NCBI RefSeq assembly: GCF_032854445.1
Contig: NC_088307.1
Location: forward strand, 24,439,953-24,503,952
Direction: 5' to 3'
DNA length: 64,000 bases
From: Liolophura sinensis
Taxonomy: Eukaryota; Mollusca; Polyplacophora; Chitonida; Chitonidae
Part shown: positions 19,766 through 33,500 of the stretch, piece by piece
Layout of the letters: the number at the start of each line of letters is the position of its first letter
How positions within the stretch are numbered: position 1 is the stretch's first letter
Position numbers and translations under genes: made by a program
The notes under the pieces: model-generated
Seen by the model: the letters and a program-made list of their open reading frames with translations, nothing else
The model's database searches: none
Told to the model about the DNA's origin: nothing

Positions 19766-20740
19766 ATCTACCAGCAGAATCATGGTTAATGCAGGAATAC
19801 GGTAACACCTCTCCAGCTCACACTAACATTTGTTTCAACACAACATTTTTGATGAATTGTATGATTTAACTGTTACTGTAACGTACTTGATTTCTTAAGC
19901 TTCTTTAATGATTTCACAGCTAAACTTGTACGATATATTTAGTTACTGTTGCAGTGAGCTATCTTAACTCTCACGTTTGCCAGTTCGTTTATGTCAGTAC
20001 AGCAGTTTTTTTTCGTTTAATAGGTGTTAAAATGATGTATTTGAACTGTTATCTTCATCAATTACTTCATGAGGAAACACAGATTCTAATAAAACACTAA
20101 ATTTTCTATATTATGTCAGACGAGTCTGGCGATATTAGCCACTCCACCGCCGTTATACAGGCTAAAAGTTGCATTATGGCTGTACAAGCTTCCACAAAAC
20201 CCTACACACAGAGAAATGGGCCTCCTGTGAATCAATATACTGGGTAGACGGAACGTTATGATTAATGTGTCTTTTATTTCTCTACCCCACAGGCAATTCA
20301 TCCCACAACCAAGTCCCTCTGGACTATAGCGACATACGCCGGCGAATATTTTTATATTTAGCAGGCGTCTGTCGACCCGATACAATGGAGGCTCGTGGGA
20401 TAGTGTTACCCAGTGGGGCTTGTGCCCTCCCGGTGTTTCCATAAAGGCTTTAACAGCGTTATTTCAGGAAGATATAAGAAATTTGGCGTTTGTTATTCCG
20501 TATATTTGAGTGCCATTGATGCTGAGTTTCGATTGTTAATGATGCAAGAGCTGCATTATAGCAATTGTGATGAATAGTCTATAACTGACACCCATCGTAC
20601 CTCTGGTTAACAGCACTTACGAACTATAATATGGTACACGCACGATTTGGATGCCGGTTAAATTTCGGTGCCTATAGAACACTCCTGGAGTATTCCGAGA
20701 ATCACTTAAAACGGCTGAGTGCTACATGTTAATTTGTGAC
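19766..20740. other. Unique intergenic sequence
   Basis: A 108-codon minus-strand frame (20116-20442) has no recognised motif. Nothing else was seen. Confidence 0.4.
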
Positions 20741-20744
20741 TTAA

Positions 20745-20835
20745 TATATTTATAGTGTTTTGTTGGTTTGTGTTGAACGTTGTTTTCCGAGAAATTGGTC
20801 TTGCGATTATTGACCTGGAACCTAGATTGTAGCAT
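20745..20835 (+). repeat. Family D fragment
   Basis: GTTTGTGTTGAACGTTGTTT and TTGGTCTTGCGATTATTGAC only. Confidence 0.6.
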
Positions 20836-21615
20836 ATACTTGCTGTCACCACATCTATAGCCGAATGAAGACCTCGGGTAAAACCTGTAAATTGTCAAAC
20901 AGTCGAAAATCATCGGGACTACAGGTGCAGTGATCAGAGATACGACCTTGGCCATTCTGTTGGAGTCTGAGCGTTGTTATATAGAGTCTGTTGGACGGTA
21001 ATTTTTAAATTCCAGTATAGTTTAAATATATATTGAAAGATGAAAGATTTGATCAGAACAATAGTTAAGATATTCAAACTTTACCTTGAAATATTATCTT
21101 TATTATTTGTACTAGTTTACTGCGAATTACATGGAATTAGGTGTGGATTAAATATAAAATATCCTGTTGTGAAGTAACAAAAGTAGTAAATATGGTGTTC
21201 AACAGTAAGATAATCAGTTTGAACTGAGAATAAAAGCTTCATAATAAATATAGAGAATACGTGGACATAAGAGTCAGCGTTTATATGTTTATACGTTTCG
21301 AACATACCATTAATTTTAACTCATTTCTTGTATTTCAAGAGTGACGTTGTATGTTATATTTTTTAACATTTGCGCTCATTAATTTCGTCTATGAATATTA
21401 GCAGTCGAAAAAAATTCATTTGTGAGGCAAGGGTATATTACAGGAATATGTGCGGAGCACACCTGGTAACTCGCGAAACAAAACCTCCGCACTGCGGCAT
21501 AGTCCTGTACCTGTCAAGCGTGAAAGCACTGAGAATATAAAAACGTTATGTCCGAAACAATGTTTCGTTTTGGATTGCAAACTCTAGATACAACTAAAGA
21601 TCAGTCATAGTATTG
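20836..21615. other. AT-rich unique sequence, nothing recognised
   Basis: No repeats or credible exons. Confidence 0.4.
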
Positions 21616-21617
21616 TT

Positions 21618-21795
21618 GTATTTATTTGTTTATCAGATTGATGTTTTACGCCGTACTCAAGAATATTTCACTTGTACGATGGTGGCCAGCATTATGGTGG
21701 GACGAAACCGGGCAGAGCCCAGGGGACACTCATGACCATCCGCAGGTAGATGCCTGACCTCCACGTTGGCCTTCGCGGTACGACCACCCGTGAAT
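21618..21795 (-). mobile_element. SINE family A
   Basis: Plus-strand reading: GTTTTACGCCGTACTCAAGA, CCAGCATTATGGTGGGACGA, CTCATGACCATCCGCAGGTA and CCTTCGCGGTACGACCACCC. It includes most of the middle part. TATTGT flanks both sides, a possible but weak target duplication. Confidence 0.85.
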
Positions 21796-24209
21796 TATTG
21801 TAATCAATATAGACGACTACAATAATATCAATATAGACGACTTCCAGTGTGCTAGGCTCACGTATACCGGTGAAATCTTGTCAGTATGCCATAAAACTTT
21901 TGTGTAATAAATAAGTATGTAAATAAATAAGTAAATAAATATTTTTAAAAAAACTCATTGTATTTATCAGACTTTCACTTTCATAAAGGAAGATCCATCC
22001 TCACAACAACGACGTGTTTTAATCAGTGATTAATGCCGGATACTCAAGAATTGTCATGTTGGCAACAACTGTGTTGGCGGAGGAAATTGTGAAGTGCTCA
22101 TAATAAACCAGAATACAACATAGGCGGGTTATACTTGACAAATATCCGGACTTGAAAAAGCAGTCAAGGTCAGCAATCCTCAGATTTGACCTGGGACCTC
22201 AGTGATTAAGGGTTACTCGCTTGTGGCGGAATGAACTCCGATGGAGCATTATCAACTTTATAGTCAACACTTCATTCACAGACATTTAAGTTATCTCGCT
22301 CAAAGACAGCATGAGATTCAATCAGCACCGCCATCCGTCATGAAAATGACAAATCAAGCGTTAATTCCACACATAAGAAAGAAAAAACGACTACTTTTCT
22401 ATTCCATAATAAGACTTTATTTACAATTTAGCGAAAACAGATTCATACGGGGTTTCCCACTTTCTTCACACGGACTCGAAAAAAGTCACGTGACATACAC
22501 ACATGTGACTAGAATTGAAAATAGATTTAAATTACGCGTGTTCTTACCAATGATAAGAACCAATATAATAAATACATGAATAAATTAATTTAAACGATCA
22601 AATAAATAAATAAATAAATTGTATCCACATCGATGCGAGATCAAAAACCGTAAACTGCATTTTCATTTTTTGACATGTGTCGTAAGAAATAAGCCGTCAT
22701 ATACATATCAGTGAGAATAAATAAAGCCTCCATTTCAAAAATATTCATAACATTTACAACGATACGTGAAAATAAAGTAACTAATCATTGCTCTCAAAGA
22801 CATTTTGACAGTGTCTGTTAACCAATGATTTTCCATATAAGATGAAGACCAAGATTGCAGCGACAACGTCCTATTGTTTACCCTTATAATCTAAAGGTGA
22901 AGGTTGCATTTTGGATAGCAAACAAAAAAATACAAAAAAAAATACAGCTGATACAAAAATTAATTCCACGTATAATTGCCTTGTCTTTTATATACACTGT
23001 CGTATAATGAACGAAAACTTGTACTAAAGAGATCATTTCCTAAAAGAAATATTAAACTGAAAATTGAATAAATTAAACGAAATTATGCGTACTCTCCGAA
23101 ATTATCATAATATTATCTGCAATGTACATTTCTGCCGAATATTACCCATCATAAATAAACTCTGATAAAAAATAAGAAATTTTATAGTTCCTTTTAACCG
23201 AATAATATACATGCAAGATATCGCTATGTTTTAACCTTTGCCGTAAACCATGCGATAGCTAGTATATATGATGTATGAATAGACAGGCATGCACGTTCGT
23301 ACAAGTTTCTTTAAATATACACAGTAATGAGACAGGCAAAGCTGTTCTACAGCGGTGATATAATTGTTAATTGGTATGTCTCTTGAAACGTTGGACGTTT
23401 ACACCGCATATGTCGTCCAATATTCGCTTTAAAAGGTTAAACGTAAGGATGGCTCCATGTAATGTTAGAGATCTCTTGATACCAAAGCACTTTCAGCATA
23501 AACTACATGTAGGTCAAGAACGGGTGGCTGTTTCGATAAATATACTATGTGCAGTATTCTCCATGCACGACGACATGAAAACCGTAGGATGCTCTGGGAG
23601 ACGAAACAACTAACATCAATATTGTTTTCTCAAGGATCACATATTTTGCAGCATATGTGAAAATCTGTGTTGTTTTTTATTCTACTTTTTCTGCTCAAGT
23701 CGATCCCTTGTGTATGGTTATCCACCCACACTTTTACGAACGTATCTGAGTTTATCTTAGTCAACACGCTCAATGAGGTAAACTAACAGAACAACAAGTC
23801 CCGGGGATAACCGAACGTTGCCGGGATCCACCGAACGTCAACGACAATAACCGAAGGTGTATAATGTTTACCAGCCCAGGCGAAGTCGGTGTGTTGAACC
23901 CGACATTTTGTTTTTACAATGGACGAAACTTTTTTTTTCTTCAGTGTGGACAATCCGCAAACGTCACATGACAAAGTCATTTACGAAACCAATCGACAAA
24001 ATGACGCTCAAAGGTTTTTCAATTTCCCTTTACCTTGTAGATAATAACAGGCACATTGCCCCCCAATTCATGCGTACACTGCAGTCAGTTAGTTGATTTG
24101 CAGACCACAGAACTTTATGTCGTCACAACGAGACGAAAACACACATTTTGTCCTTTGTTGACCAGCTTCCCTGAATTGTTTATGTCAATACGTCATCACG
24201 ACTACGTCA
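21796..24209. other. Downstream flank of the Lhx3/4 gene; AT-rich
   Basis: A weak family A remnant is at about 22015-22085 (TACTCAAGAATTGTC). The stretch from 23400 to 24209 probably includes the 3' UTR of Lhx3/4. No other gene was seen. Confidence 0.4.
23676..23681 (-). terminator. Candidate polyadenylation signal for Lhx3/4
   Basis: AATAAA on the minus strand, about 530 bases beyond the stop codon. It is one of several AATAAA words further downstream, so the true site is not settled. Confidence 0.25.
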
Positions 24210-24553
24210 TCAGTAAACCTCCACGTGGTTGTGACTTGAAACAGGAGGGTAATCCGAGTAACCATGGCTACTGTCATTCACATCCGGCACTAACATCCGG
24301 GGCACTCCGTGAGCGTTGGACACCGGAAGGTTGGCGTCCAAAGGCATCATGGGAGGAGGGTGAGACATTCCGAGGTTGGGCGAATGTCTACCCATAAAAT
24401 GACTGTTGGGTATCCCTGTGTATGAAGCCCAGGTGTCCATAGGTGGCGTCCCCGGGGGTACGATAGGTACCTGCCCTAGCCCAGGCTCGTGATCTAATGG
24501 TTGACCAGGCGTGTACATATCACTGGAGGCTTGGTCGAGATCATCTAGGTCAG
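24210..24553 (-). CDS. Lhx3/4: Lhx3/4 exon 5: proline-rich C-terminal tail and stop
   Basis: The acceptor tcttttcacag|CT completes the split Thr codon and is followed by [17 protein letters not shown]. 113 residues follow, rich in Pro, Met and Ser ([24 protein letters not shown]), ending [18 protein letters not shown] and TAA. The GYSDYP stretch resembles the GYPDFP motif near the end of vertebrate Lhx3 and Lhx4, but the final WLDE segment is absent. The tail probably acts in transactivation, by analogy. Confidence 0.93.
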
Positions 24554-27500
24554 CTGTGAAAAGAGAAGACGGATACGTTATAAGATATTGGCACAATTTG
24601 GACCAAAAAAAATGGACACTGAGAATAAAATCGACACCATGAAAGACTTGCAGCAAATAGAGAGTAAAACCATTGCAGAGACGACAGTGTGATAGTTGGC
24701 AATTAGTCAGACGTCCTCTGTACAAATCAGCCTCTTGTCAACTGTACATGTTGACATGTACCTCAGCTGGGGTTTTATTCTAACTGTTCATATAAATGCT
24801 CAAATACTAGCACAATAGCTTAAGCAGATTTAGATAAAAATGCAGTGATAATTTCAAATTATTGGACGTCACTGGTCTAGAATTTCTCAAAATGCTGTGT
24901 TGTCATCATATTTAACATACAATAACATTAAAACAAGACAAGGATCAAGCAGCCGTTCTTCGCCAGGTATTTGTGACTAGAATCACTCGATCACATTGAT
25001 ACGTTTTTAAGTTTTTACTTTCATATCTCTTAATAACCCCTCTGCTTATACGTATATTGCCGTTAAAGGTCGTGAGTTTTCGGAAATGGCGTCATCGATG
25101 AACATACTGGGAATCTGGCACAAGCTATGCGCCCTCAATTCGAACTTCCCACCCACAAAGTTGTTTCGACAGCTGTCATCGAGGATGTCACCACAGCAGG
25201 CTACTTCATTTTTGCACCGAATGTATTCTTTAATTCAAAAATCGCTTTGTGATATCGTCCCCTTGAACTGATTGCAGCTACAGGTGTTGTACTTACTGTG
25301 ATAAGTGTCTCCGAGGCCATCGTCAGACCTATCATCCGGGCTAAGAGAGCCATCCGTGTCCGGGTGCCTCTTGCCCATGGAGGAATGGCGGAAGTAAGGG
25401 CTCCACCTCTGTCTTCCGGCATCCTTTTTCAATCGTTTCTCCTTGGCCCGCCGGTTTTGGAACCACACTTGCACAACCCGCATGTCCAGCCCGGTCTCCG
25501 CGCTCAGTTGCTCTCTGACGTGACGAGCTGGTTTGGGACTTTCATTATACGCTCTTTTTAAAGCTTCTAACTGCTTCGCCGTAATCGTAGTTCTTGGACG
25601 TTTATTGCCGTTGTCCATTTCGTATTCTGTAATGCAAATGAAAAATGTCATCAGAATTGTGTTTATTCAACTGATATGCGTGTATGACAATGTTGCCATT
25701 TTATGGGTTAAATTCCGCGCTGAATGATTAAAGAAAGCCATTGGCGGACCTAGTTGTTGCAGTATTACGGTTACTGGAGTATGATCCCATTCTCCTTACA
25801 GCGCATGCGCGGCTTTCATCACTTCCGCCTTATATCACTGCCACCAATGGCAAATTTTGCACAGAAATCTTAAACAACGCCGAGGTCACTGGGGTCACGG
25901 CGACGAGACAGTGATATCAGAAAACAAAACAACTATCTTAACCTTTGTTTCCAATAATACTTCGTACACATGCGTATTCCTGATCTATGTACAGCATGAT
26001 ACCATCCAACATTTGAAAAAATTTTGTTGATGAATGTTGATTCAGTTGTTCCGCGCGAGGACACCAGTGAAGAGGTTAAGCCTAAACAAACCTAGTTTAA
26101 AGACACACGTCTTTTTATTGTATTTTTGTAGGTTAAATTGCTTCTAAGCTGAAATGAGAAAAATCCGTGATGGACGTCGTTACCATGGTAACGATTACTA
26201 ATCAGCTTGAGCATTCTTCTGACGTCAGCGTTTATAGGTATAGTTATAGTTATCGATTCTAAAATAAAAGTTTCTTTACAGACCATGACGGTTTAAGTTT
26301 ATAAATAGGAAAACTTTCTCACCTAATTTGGGTCGTGAAATTGATTGTTTATTCGGAGCAAACTGGTAACGTATTACTCATTCATCGTAACTATGGTCAA
26401 TTCACACTTGCTGGCAGCCGCCATTTTGCTCGAGAAAATGTACCCCATTATTCCAAGACTTTTCAAACAAAGTTGCAATTTTTCCAAGGTTTCATGTTGT
26501 TATCGTCTCGAATGTCTGCACACATTTACCTCGCGCTTTTGCCGCCTCGTAATCCGTCTTGCACATCAACTTCCTGTCTTCCATCAAGTAGAACTCGTCC
26601 CCTGTATTTAGCCGCCTGTTACAGACAATGCACGTGAAGCATTCCAAGTGGTAAACATTTTCCTGTGCGCGCCGAACTACTTCCGTCGGCGGAATCCCCT
26701 TCTCACATCCGGCACATTTTGTTCCAAATCGTCTGAAATGGGAAAAAAAGTTTTATAATTTATGCCAAAAAGTTAAAGTAACAGTTATGAACGTAATGAA
26801 TGGTTTCGAACATTTTTGACCTGGGACATTCATTAAACTTGTTGACCGGTATACATGTACTTGTCCACCCTATACACGCGTTAAGGCAAAATAGTCTTCC
26901 TAGATACTGAGACTGATTTCACAGGGACAGTTTCGAATCAAGTCGAATTTTAAACCTGATTCAAATTCTAGTTTGATAATGGCAAAACATAAAATTCTGA
27001 TCACGTCATTATTGCGAAGGTCAATCTAAAACATTTTGACTTTCTGCATGCATTATAAATTTTAACTCGTCAAATTTCAGCCCACGGCATGCAGGATCTT
27101 TCGATCCACTACTGGCCAACTGTCCACATCACCAACAATTTATGGATGGAAGGCTGACGAGGTTGTTTAACATGCACAGAAGACCGTATAACGTAAAAAG
27201 GGCTAGCAAACAATACACAATGTTCTTAAAAAAGAAAGTACAAATACTCGACGTGTCCTACAGAAACTGTGAAAATTTTACTGCTTGCTGTTCTGTTTTA
27301 CCGTTCCAAACACATTGTCTCTGTTTAAAAGGATTTTGTCACCTGAATTTTTAAATATGGTGTCTTGCTCTCAGAGGCTCTGACCCATTTTTTTTTTTGG
27401 AAGACCCCGTGTGGAATATCACACCCCTAACTCTTTGTGCAGCATTAAATCCAACTTGTCATGAGCGATCTGGTGTAATATACCACAGAACTCAGGCCCG

Positions 27501-30500
27501 CTGCCCAAGCGTCCACGATGGATTCAGCGATATTGGCATCGTAAAACTCCATTCCCAAGCAGCTTGCAATTACGGCCAAAGAAACCTTTGTCTTCAAATT
27601 AAGTTAGTATTGACTGTTTTCCACATGATGAAGAGTCCCTGTCCAAAAAGCTGACGTTCTCTGGAAATACAACGTACGACTGCTTCCACACAATCTGCGG
27701 TAACACGTTCCGATTACACGGAACGCCTTTATTTGGCAAACAGCTCGTTCAGTTTGTTTTTAATAATAGTTCAAAAACGCTTTCCATTAAACTGCGCCCC
27801 CCCCCCCAAAGGGCTCCTTCTATAACGTGAGTAAAAACAACAGAAATACTTGTGGACAGATAAAAACCGGAGGTTTATCGCCGCCATTATGTATTGTCTT
27901 GTCCCGTTTATGGTGAGATGTAAACCCAACAGCTTTTGAACAGCATCTGATGACAGGGTGTACCTGCATACCATTCAGAGAAAATATGGCATGATGACGA
28001 AAGCCTACGAATTTGTTTATGTAACCATATACAAAAATATGGCAAAGGTAAATCAAACAAATTAGACTTTACCATTCACTACCGACGAATGATTCTGCTG
28101 TATCATATGTACTGTGTTTGTGTCTACGATAAAACCATCTTTATTTTTATTTTTGTTGTTGGATAAACTAAATTTATGATCTTTCGTTTAAAGATTCCAA
28201 GTGATTAATGCTTTGCTGCATGCGAAGAATCAGCAGTTATTATATATTTTGACAGCTAGGAAAGTTATTTAAAATGGTGAAAATCTGTGAACAATGGCTC
28301 TTAGCATTAGGTGACATTGTATGTTTTGAAAAAAAGGAAATGCGTATACATGCTTGTCTTCACCTATCGTTTTTAGAGATAAGAAACATTCTTAAACGAA
28401 ACTTAAAGGTTTCTTTATATTTTGTTGTAAAAGCCAAAAGTTTCATAGAAGACTTTTTTGCATGAATTTATTCGAGAAAATTTACATAAACCCATATTTA
28501 CGTTTGTAATAATGAAGAAGTACTGTCAAGCACAAAAGCTTTTGGAGAGGAAAATACGCGTCATGCTATAATATCCGACTCTCTCTTGAGGCTCATTGTC
28601 TTGGCACTTTTAAATGCCGGTTGGCCAATAGAACGTTAATGAGGGGAGTTGTCTTTGCTTGTTCCTCATCACCTCGCGTGACATTTTACAAGTCCATTTT
28701 CGCAACTGCTTTCACTGGCGCGGATGGGAAATGCTCCGCTATCACGTGGGTTATCGCTTTCCACGGACATGTTCACAGCGCCGGGGCTTTGCGGCGCTTT
28801 CTGCTCCCTCAATAAAGCCGTCCCGGCGGAATACTTAAGCGGCAAGAAATCAATATATGTAATATTGTAGAAATCAATTTTATTTCCCACGAGAGGACGA
28901 CGGGTCGGCCAAGAGGAAAGAGCGGTTCTGCCTCACTCCGCGGTCGCCCGGGCCTAAGATCGCTTGTTGTCTAGATCATGCCTTAGCTGCACCGGCTTCT
29001 CTCAGCCAACCCCGAGCTGACTCAAGCGCCGCCATTTTGAAACCTGACTTCATGACAGTTCGAGTCAATACGAGTTTTCCTTTTCTTTGGTGGGCGAATC
29101 AGCCAGTGTTTCCTGATCGGAAACTGTGACAAGTTCCAACAACTCAATACCCTTTCAGAATCTATACTTTCCGAGTGGTGTTTTGCCCAGAACAAAAAAT
29201 CATGTTTCAGGCCTTCATTAGGTTGATTGCTTCCTGCCTGTTGGCAAGGCTGAAGGGCTTTCGTCTCAAACAGCTAGCACAAACCAAAACGTGATAAACA
29301 GGTTCTTGTGATCGCACGGCCGTGAAACTACTAACAACATCTAGCCATCTTCATTACTGAAAGGGAGCGCAAATATATGACTTCAGCGGGAGTCGTCTTT
29401 AGAAAGTTTCGGCGCTTTTCTATTCCTAGTTTTCTAGAGCTGCTCGTGTTTTTCATCTCCAGTTTTCTCCGTTCAAACGCTGCCAAGCAAGCTGTATATT
29501 TTTTTGGCATTTCCTGTTTCCACGTCCAGAAGCAACCAAGATATCTATAAGTACAATATTCATTTGGAACCAACTCCTCCTGTCTGTATGGTTTAATATA
29601 ACTTTTAAACATTTTTTTTAAATCGGTATATCATCCCTTTGACTAAATAATGTGAATAAAATTTTTATAACATCGAAATATTTCGGGTTGTATACATATT
29701 GTTAACAGGGTCTATCAATAACGAAAATACAGGATTAAGTTCATATAGATGTGAATCGAACTAACTGTTTCCTAATACCTAACAAGGTATTACTCTTTCT
29801 CTCTTCCCTTGCCGAAAAATATATGCATACAAGATGGTTGAGTAGGCTTCCTTTTTGTTTTTTCATCCTGTACTGATGTTTTGACTGAAAAATTCCAAAA
29901 TAAGACTACATCATTGTAAAATCAGAGTAAAATCAGACCAGTGACTATGTATACAGCGTGATAGTTGGCAAATTGTCACATGTATAACCGTTGAAATCCG
30001 GCATCTTGTCAATTGATAAGTACCTCCGCCGGGCTTTTTTACCGAGTGTCCATGTAAAATATATGTGATTTTAGTTGGCACTGGTCTAGAATTACTCAAA
30101 ATGCTGTGTTCTCATTACTTTCTATTGACTTAATAAGCACTGTTTTCAAAAAAAACAAAAAAAAAAAACAAAGTCTAACGCGTGTAATTCACGTCTGTCG
30201 TTTTTATGTCTGAACTTAACTCGGGGGAACCAACTTAACGAAATTATCGATGCCATGCAGCCTCCAAGCAGGTAATCGTTCTCACAGTGTGTATTTATTC
30301 AAACAATTGGTCCGATTTTGAGGCCGTCGTCAAAGAGCGGTCGGGCAGTTATAGGGTTTGCCGAAGGCGCGAACTACCGCTGCCAGGAGACAGCCTTATC
30401 CGATTACTGAGACCGGACAAGTTCCAAGAGAAGATAACTGACTTCTTAAGAGAAGATAAACACGGCTCCTTCAGAACGAGGTCGAGCTAAAATCTCCGCG

Positions 30501-33500
30501 GCAGCCCTACATGTGTTCCGTGTCTTCCAGGATGAACGGTCACGTGATCAAGTGTTTGTCGTCTGCGAAAGTGGAAACGGCAGTGGAAATCTGGAAGCTC
30601 GTCCTTCAAGAGCGACGTCTTGAGAAATGGATTTCCTGTCCGCCAATCTTACACCGTTGCTGTGGAAGTCCTACGAAGTTGTCACTGTCCACACGTTGTT
30701 TCGAATCGCCGAAACTTGAGCGGTGGCAAAATGCCTGTTAGATTTGTACATGTACGGGTTCTCGTAACGCGCGCACGTCTCAGGTTCTTCATGTCAAAGA
30801 CATTGCCTTGAACGTTCCACCAATTAAAGAGTCACCAGAATCATAAAGGATAGGGCTTTGTTAAAAATATCCTTGTACAATCTGATTGCAGTCGATCGTG
30901 GTCAAGGAATGCCTTAACTTAAATGTTGCACATTATATCGATTTATATACATGTATTTATTATACATGAACAACCTTCATATTGCACGTCAGCATTAGCA
31001 ACGTGACGTCACATCACTCGGTAGAACTCGTCCTCATCAGCCCGTATTCATTCAATAACCTATCAATATTGCTGCCATATGAAGTTTTGAAAAGGGATTT
31101 ATCGCGAATTGTCCTTTGTAATTATTTAAGAAATTATGTCTGTTTATGACAAACATTTGAACTCACTCTTAGGACTCTAACCAGCCGATCTTTTCTGCAT
31201 GATCTGCTAGAGGGCAGGTTTTAAGACGTCGGGAATATTTTCTAAAACGCTTGTGTACAAACTTGCACAGCAACAATGTGTATCATGGAACACAATTACC
31301 TACAACTGATACACATGCCACTGTGGATGTGTAGCACAAGTTACGCGATACGTGTATTGCTGGTACATGAAATTATGTAATGTACACTATTGCCACAATT
31401 ATGTGTACCACACTTACACAGTAGCATTTAGAGGGTAGACACAATGTCAGTGATATGCTTGTTTATCCCCCCTGTTTAGAGCTCTCTACTGCCTGATTAA
31501 AAGGATTACGTTAACTCCCACAGAATTGTAAAAACATATACGAAACATCCCATAAAAAATCAACAGTTTTCTGTTCGTGGAAAGAAGGAATTAAAAGTCT
31601 AATCAACTCACCTGAAAAAATCTTCCTTGCAGTAAACTTTTTCTCCTTTTGAAAAACACTTATCGCTTAGTTGAGCCTGGCAGTCTGCGCACTTGAGGCA
31701 CTTGGAATGCCATGCTCGATCGAGCACTTTGAGAATAAATCTGTCCAAAATTTGGTCACAGCATCCTGCACATTTTGGTATAGCCGCTGAAAAACATGAA
31801 CAAAATGAAACGGATGAAATATCTGGGTATTCCAAAGCCCTTTGAAATATTATAATGCTCTGCGTTCATCTTCAAAATCATCGATATTTAAGCACAATAT
31901 TTATCCGTGTGACAAAATGGAAAAAAAATCTTTATGTTGATTACAAATAAAATCTAGCGCATGAGTCAAAAGTGAATATACCTCTTTCTTAATTGATTAC
32001 TAATATATTGAAGGGTTTATTGTCATGTTGTGAAGAAGTATATAACGTACGTGATGTCTACGTACTCCCATAACCAGCCAACAAAAATCTTTAACTGAAG
32101 GACTTTAATTAGCAAATGAGGTGCATTGCTCAAATCAAAAGGCGAGCTGAAGGCCGGCATTTTTCTCCCGGGCGCCTGCAGGCACAAACAGGAGACACAC
32201 AATACGATCTGGAAATCAAAAGTCATCCCGTGATTTTCAGAAGGATGTTATTGTCCCAAAACTCGAAGAAGGAAGGCGAATAGGCTATAGATTATAGATA
32301 GTGGTGTTTTGGGGTTCTGAAGGTAACAGAGTGTGTGTTTGGGGAGGGGGAGGGGGGGGGGGGGCAAGGAGGATAAGCTATTCTCCCTCAGACTGAGAGA
32401 TGAGGCGGGAGCGGATCAGAGAATGAACAGACCGTAACCCAGAAAGTGACTGGCTCCCGTAAACTGCGACATTAACTGAATTAACTTTGCTAGATTTTAA
32501 TACTAATTTGATTAGTTTTCCTCGCAGAGCTTCCCCAGGAGATTTGAAGTATATTTTTCCTAGAGCAGTAATTTAATCAGCGCCAATGGCAGGCTTGGGG
32601 CCATCTAATTAGTCCGCCTCTGTTCCAAAACCCCCCGCTTGTCGTCTCGCCGCCATTTCTATCGAGGGTTTCAAAAGCGAGCTGACTCTCCCAGACGTGC
32701 CGAGGAAGAAAAAAAAGAGCAACTTGAGCAGAGACTCAGGAAACAATACCCTTCTCAATCCGTAGGCCTCAGTTGTTCAGATCAAAGCACTGTAGCTTCG
32801 TCTGTGTTTGTTCGTTTTTCACTGAGATAGGCTCATCCCCCTAATATATATACTCCCAAACCGGAGATCTCGCTCTTCACATAACTTCAGTGATAAAAAA
32901 AAATATTGTTCAGAAATCCTTTATACTACGACGTCTTTTAATTGAGCACGAGAAAAAAAAATCATTTTTTGGTTCGTGCAGACAAACTCAATGTTCAATG
33001 CTATAGATATGTTTCTACATGACATAAATCATTTCATCCGATACAAGTGGCAAATATGTACCTCTCGCGTCACTGATTGTTTTATAGAGAAAACAACTGA
33101 ATAAACGAATTATACGAAGTGGTTAATGTCAAGTGATCTATATGTTTTGGTTTATGATTGCTTAAGACATTTATCAGCACTTTTAGCGTAAAAAGTGAAC
33201 ATTTCTTACTACAACTAAACAGATACAGTACCGGTGTTCTGATCAAAAACCTGACACTGCATGATATATAGACGTACCATTCTTGATTAAAGGTATATAT
33301 ATACAAGTATAAGGACATATTAGTCCCCCGGGCGAGTATACCGGGCCTTTGTCCTATATATATTTTTAAGCCAATATCTGTGTCACAAAACTGGATTATT
33401 TTCCTAAATAACAATAAAACGAGATGCTTTTTAGAAATGTGGTTTCGTTTATTTTCACCAAACGTTCTTTACTATAAGCAGGTTTTATACAATTAATAAT

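Larger units (their letters stand above)
25627..26529 (-). other. Lhx3/4 intron 3 (903 bp), candidate regulatory intron
   Basis: Holds a family D 3' fragment (25835-25925), an RFX X-box (26179-26192), a CRE (26220-26227) and a YY1-type site (26417-26428). The sequence between 26150 and 26270 is unique. Confidence 0.7.
26733..31611 (-). other. Lhx3/4 intron 2 (4.9 kb) with two GC-rich islands
   Basis: Mostly AT-rich and unique. GC-rich islands lie at about 28580-29100 and 30290-30740. A family C copy is at 29920-30115, a C11 run at 27797-27807 and a CRE palindrome at 31004-31011. No exon was found. Confidence 0.8.

Noticed and set aside
20116..20442. 108-codon minus-strand frame
   Set aside because: No motif, no conserved composition, and no splice sites that would make a gene model.
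24056..24397. 113-codon plus-strand frame opposite the Lhx3/4 last exon
   Set aside because: It is a shadow of the coding minus strand, which has the splice-compatible Lhx3/4 frame.
25298..25561. Plus-strand frame over the homeobox
   Set aside because: Antisense shadow of the homeodomain exon.
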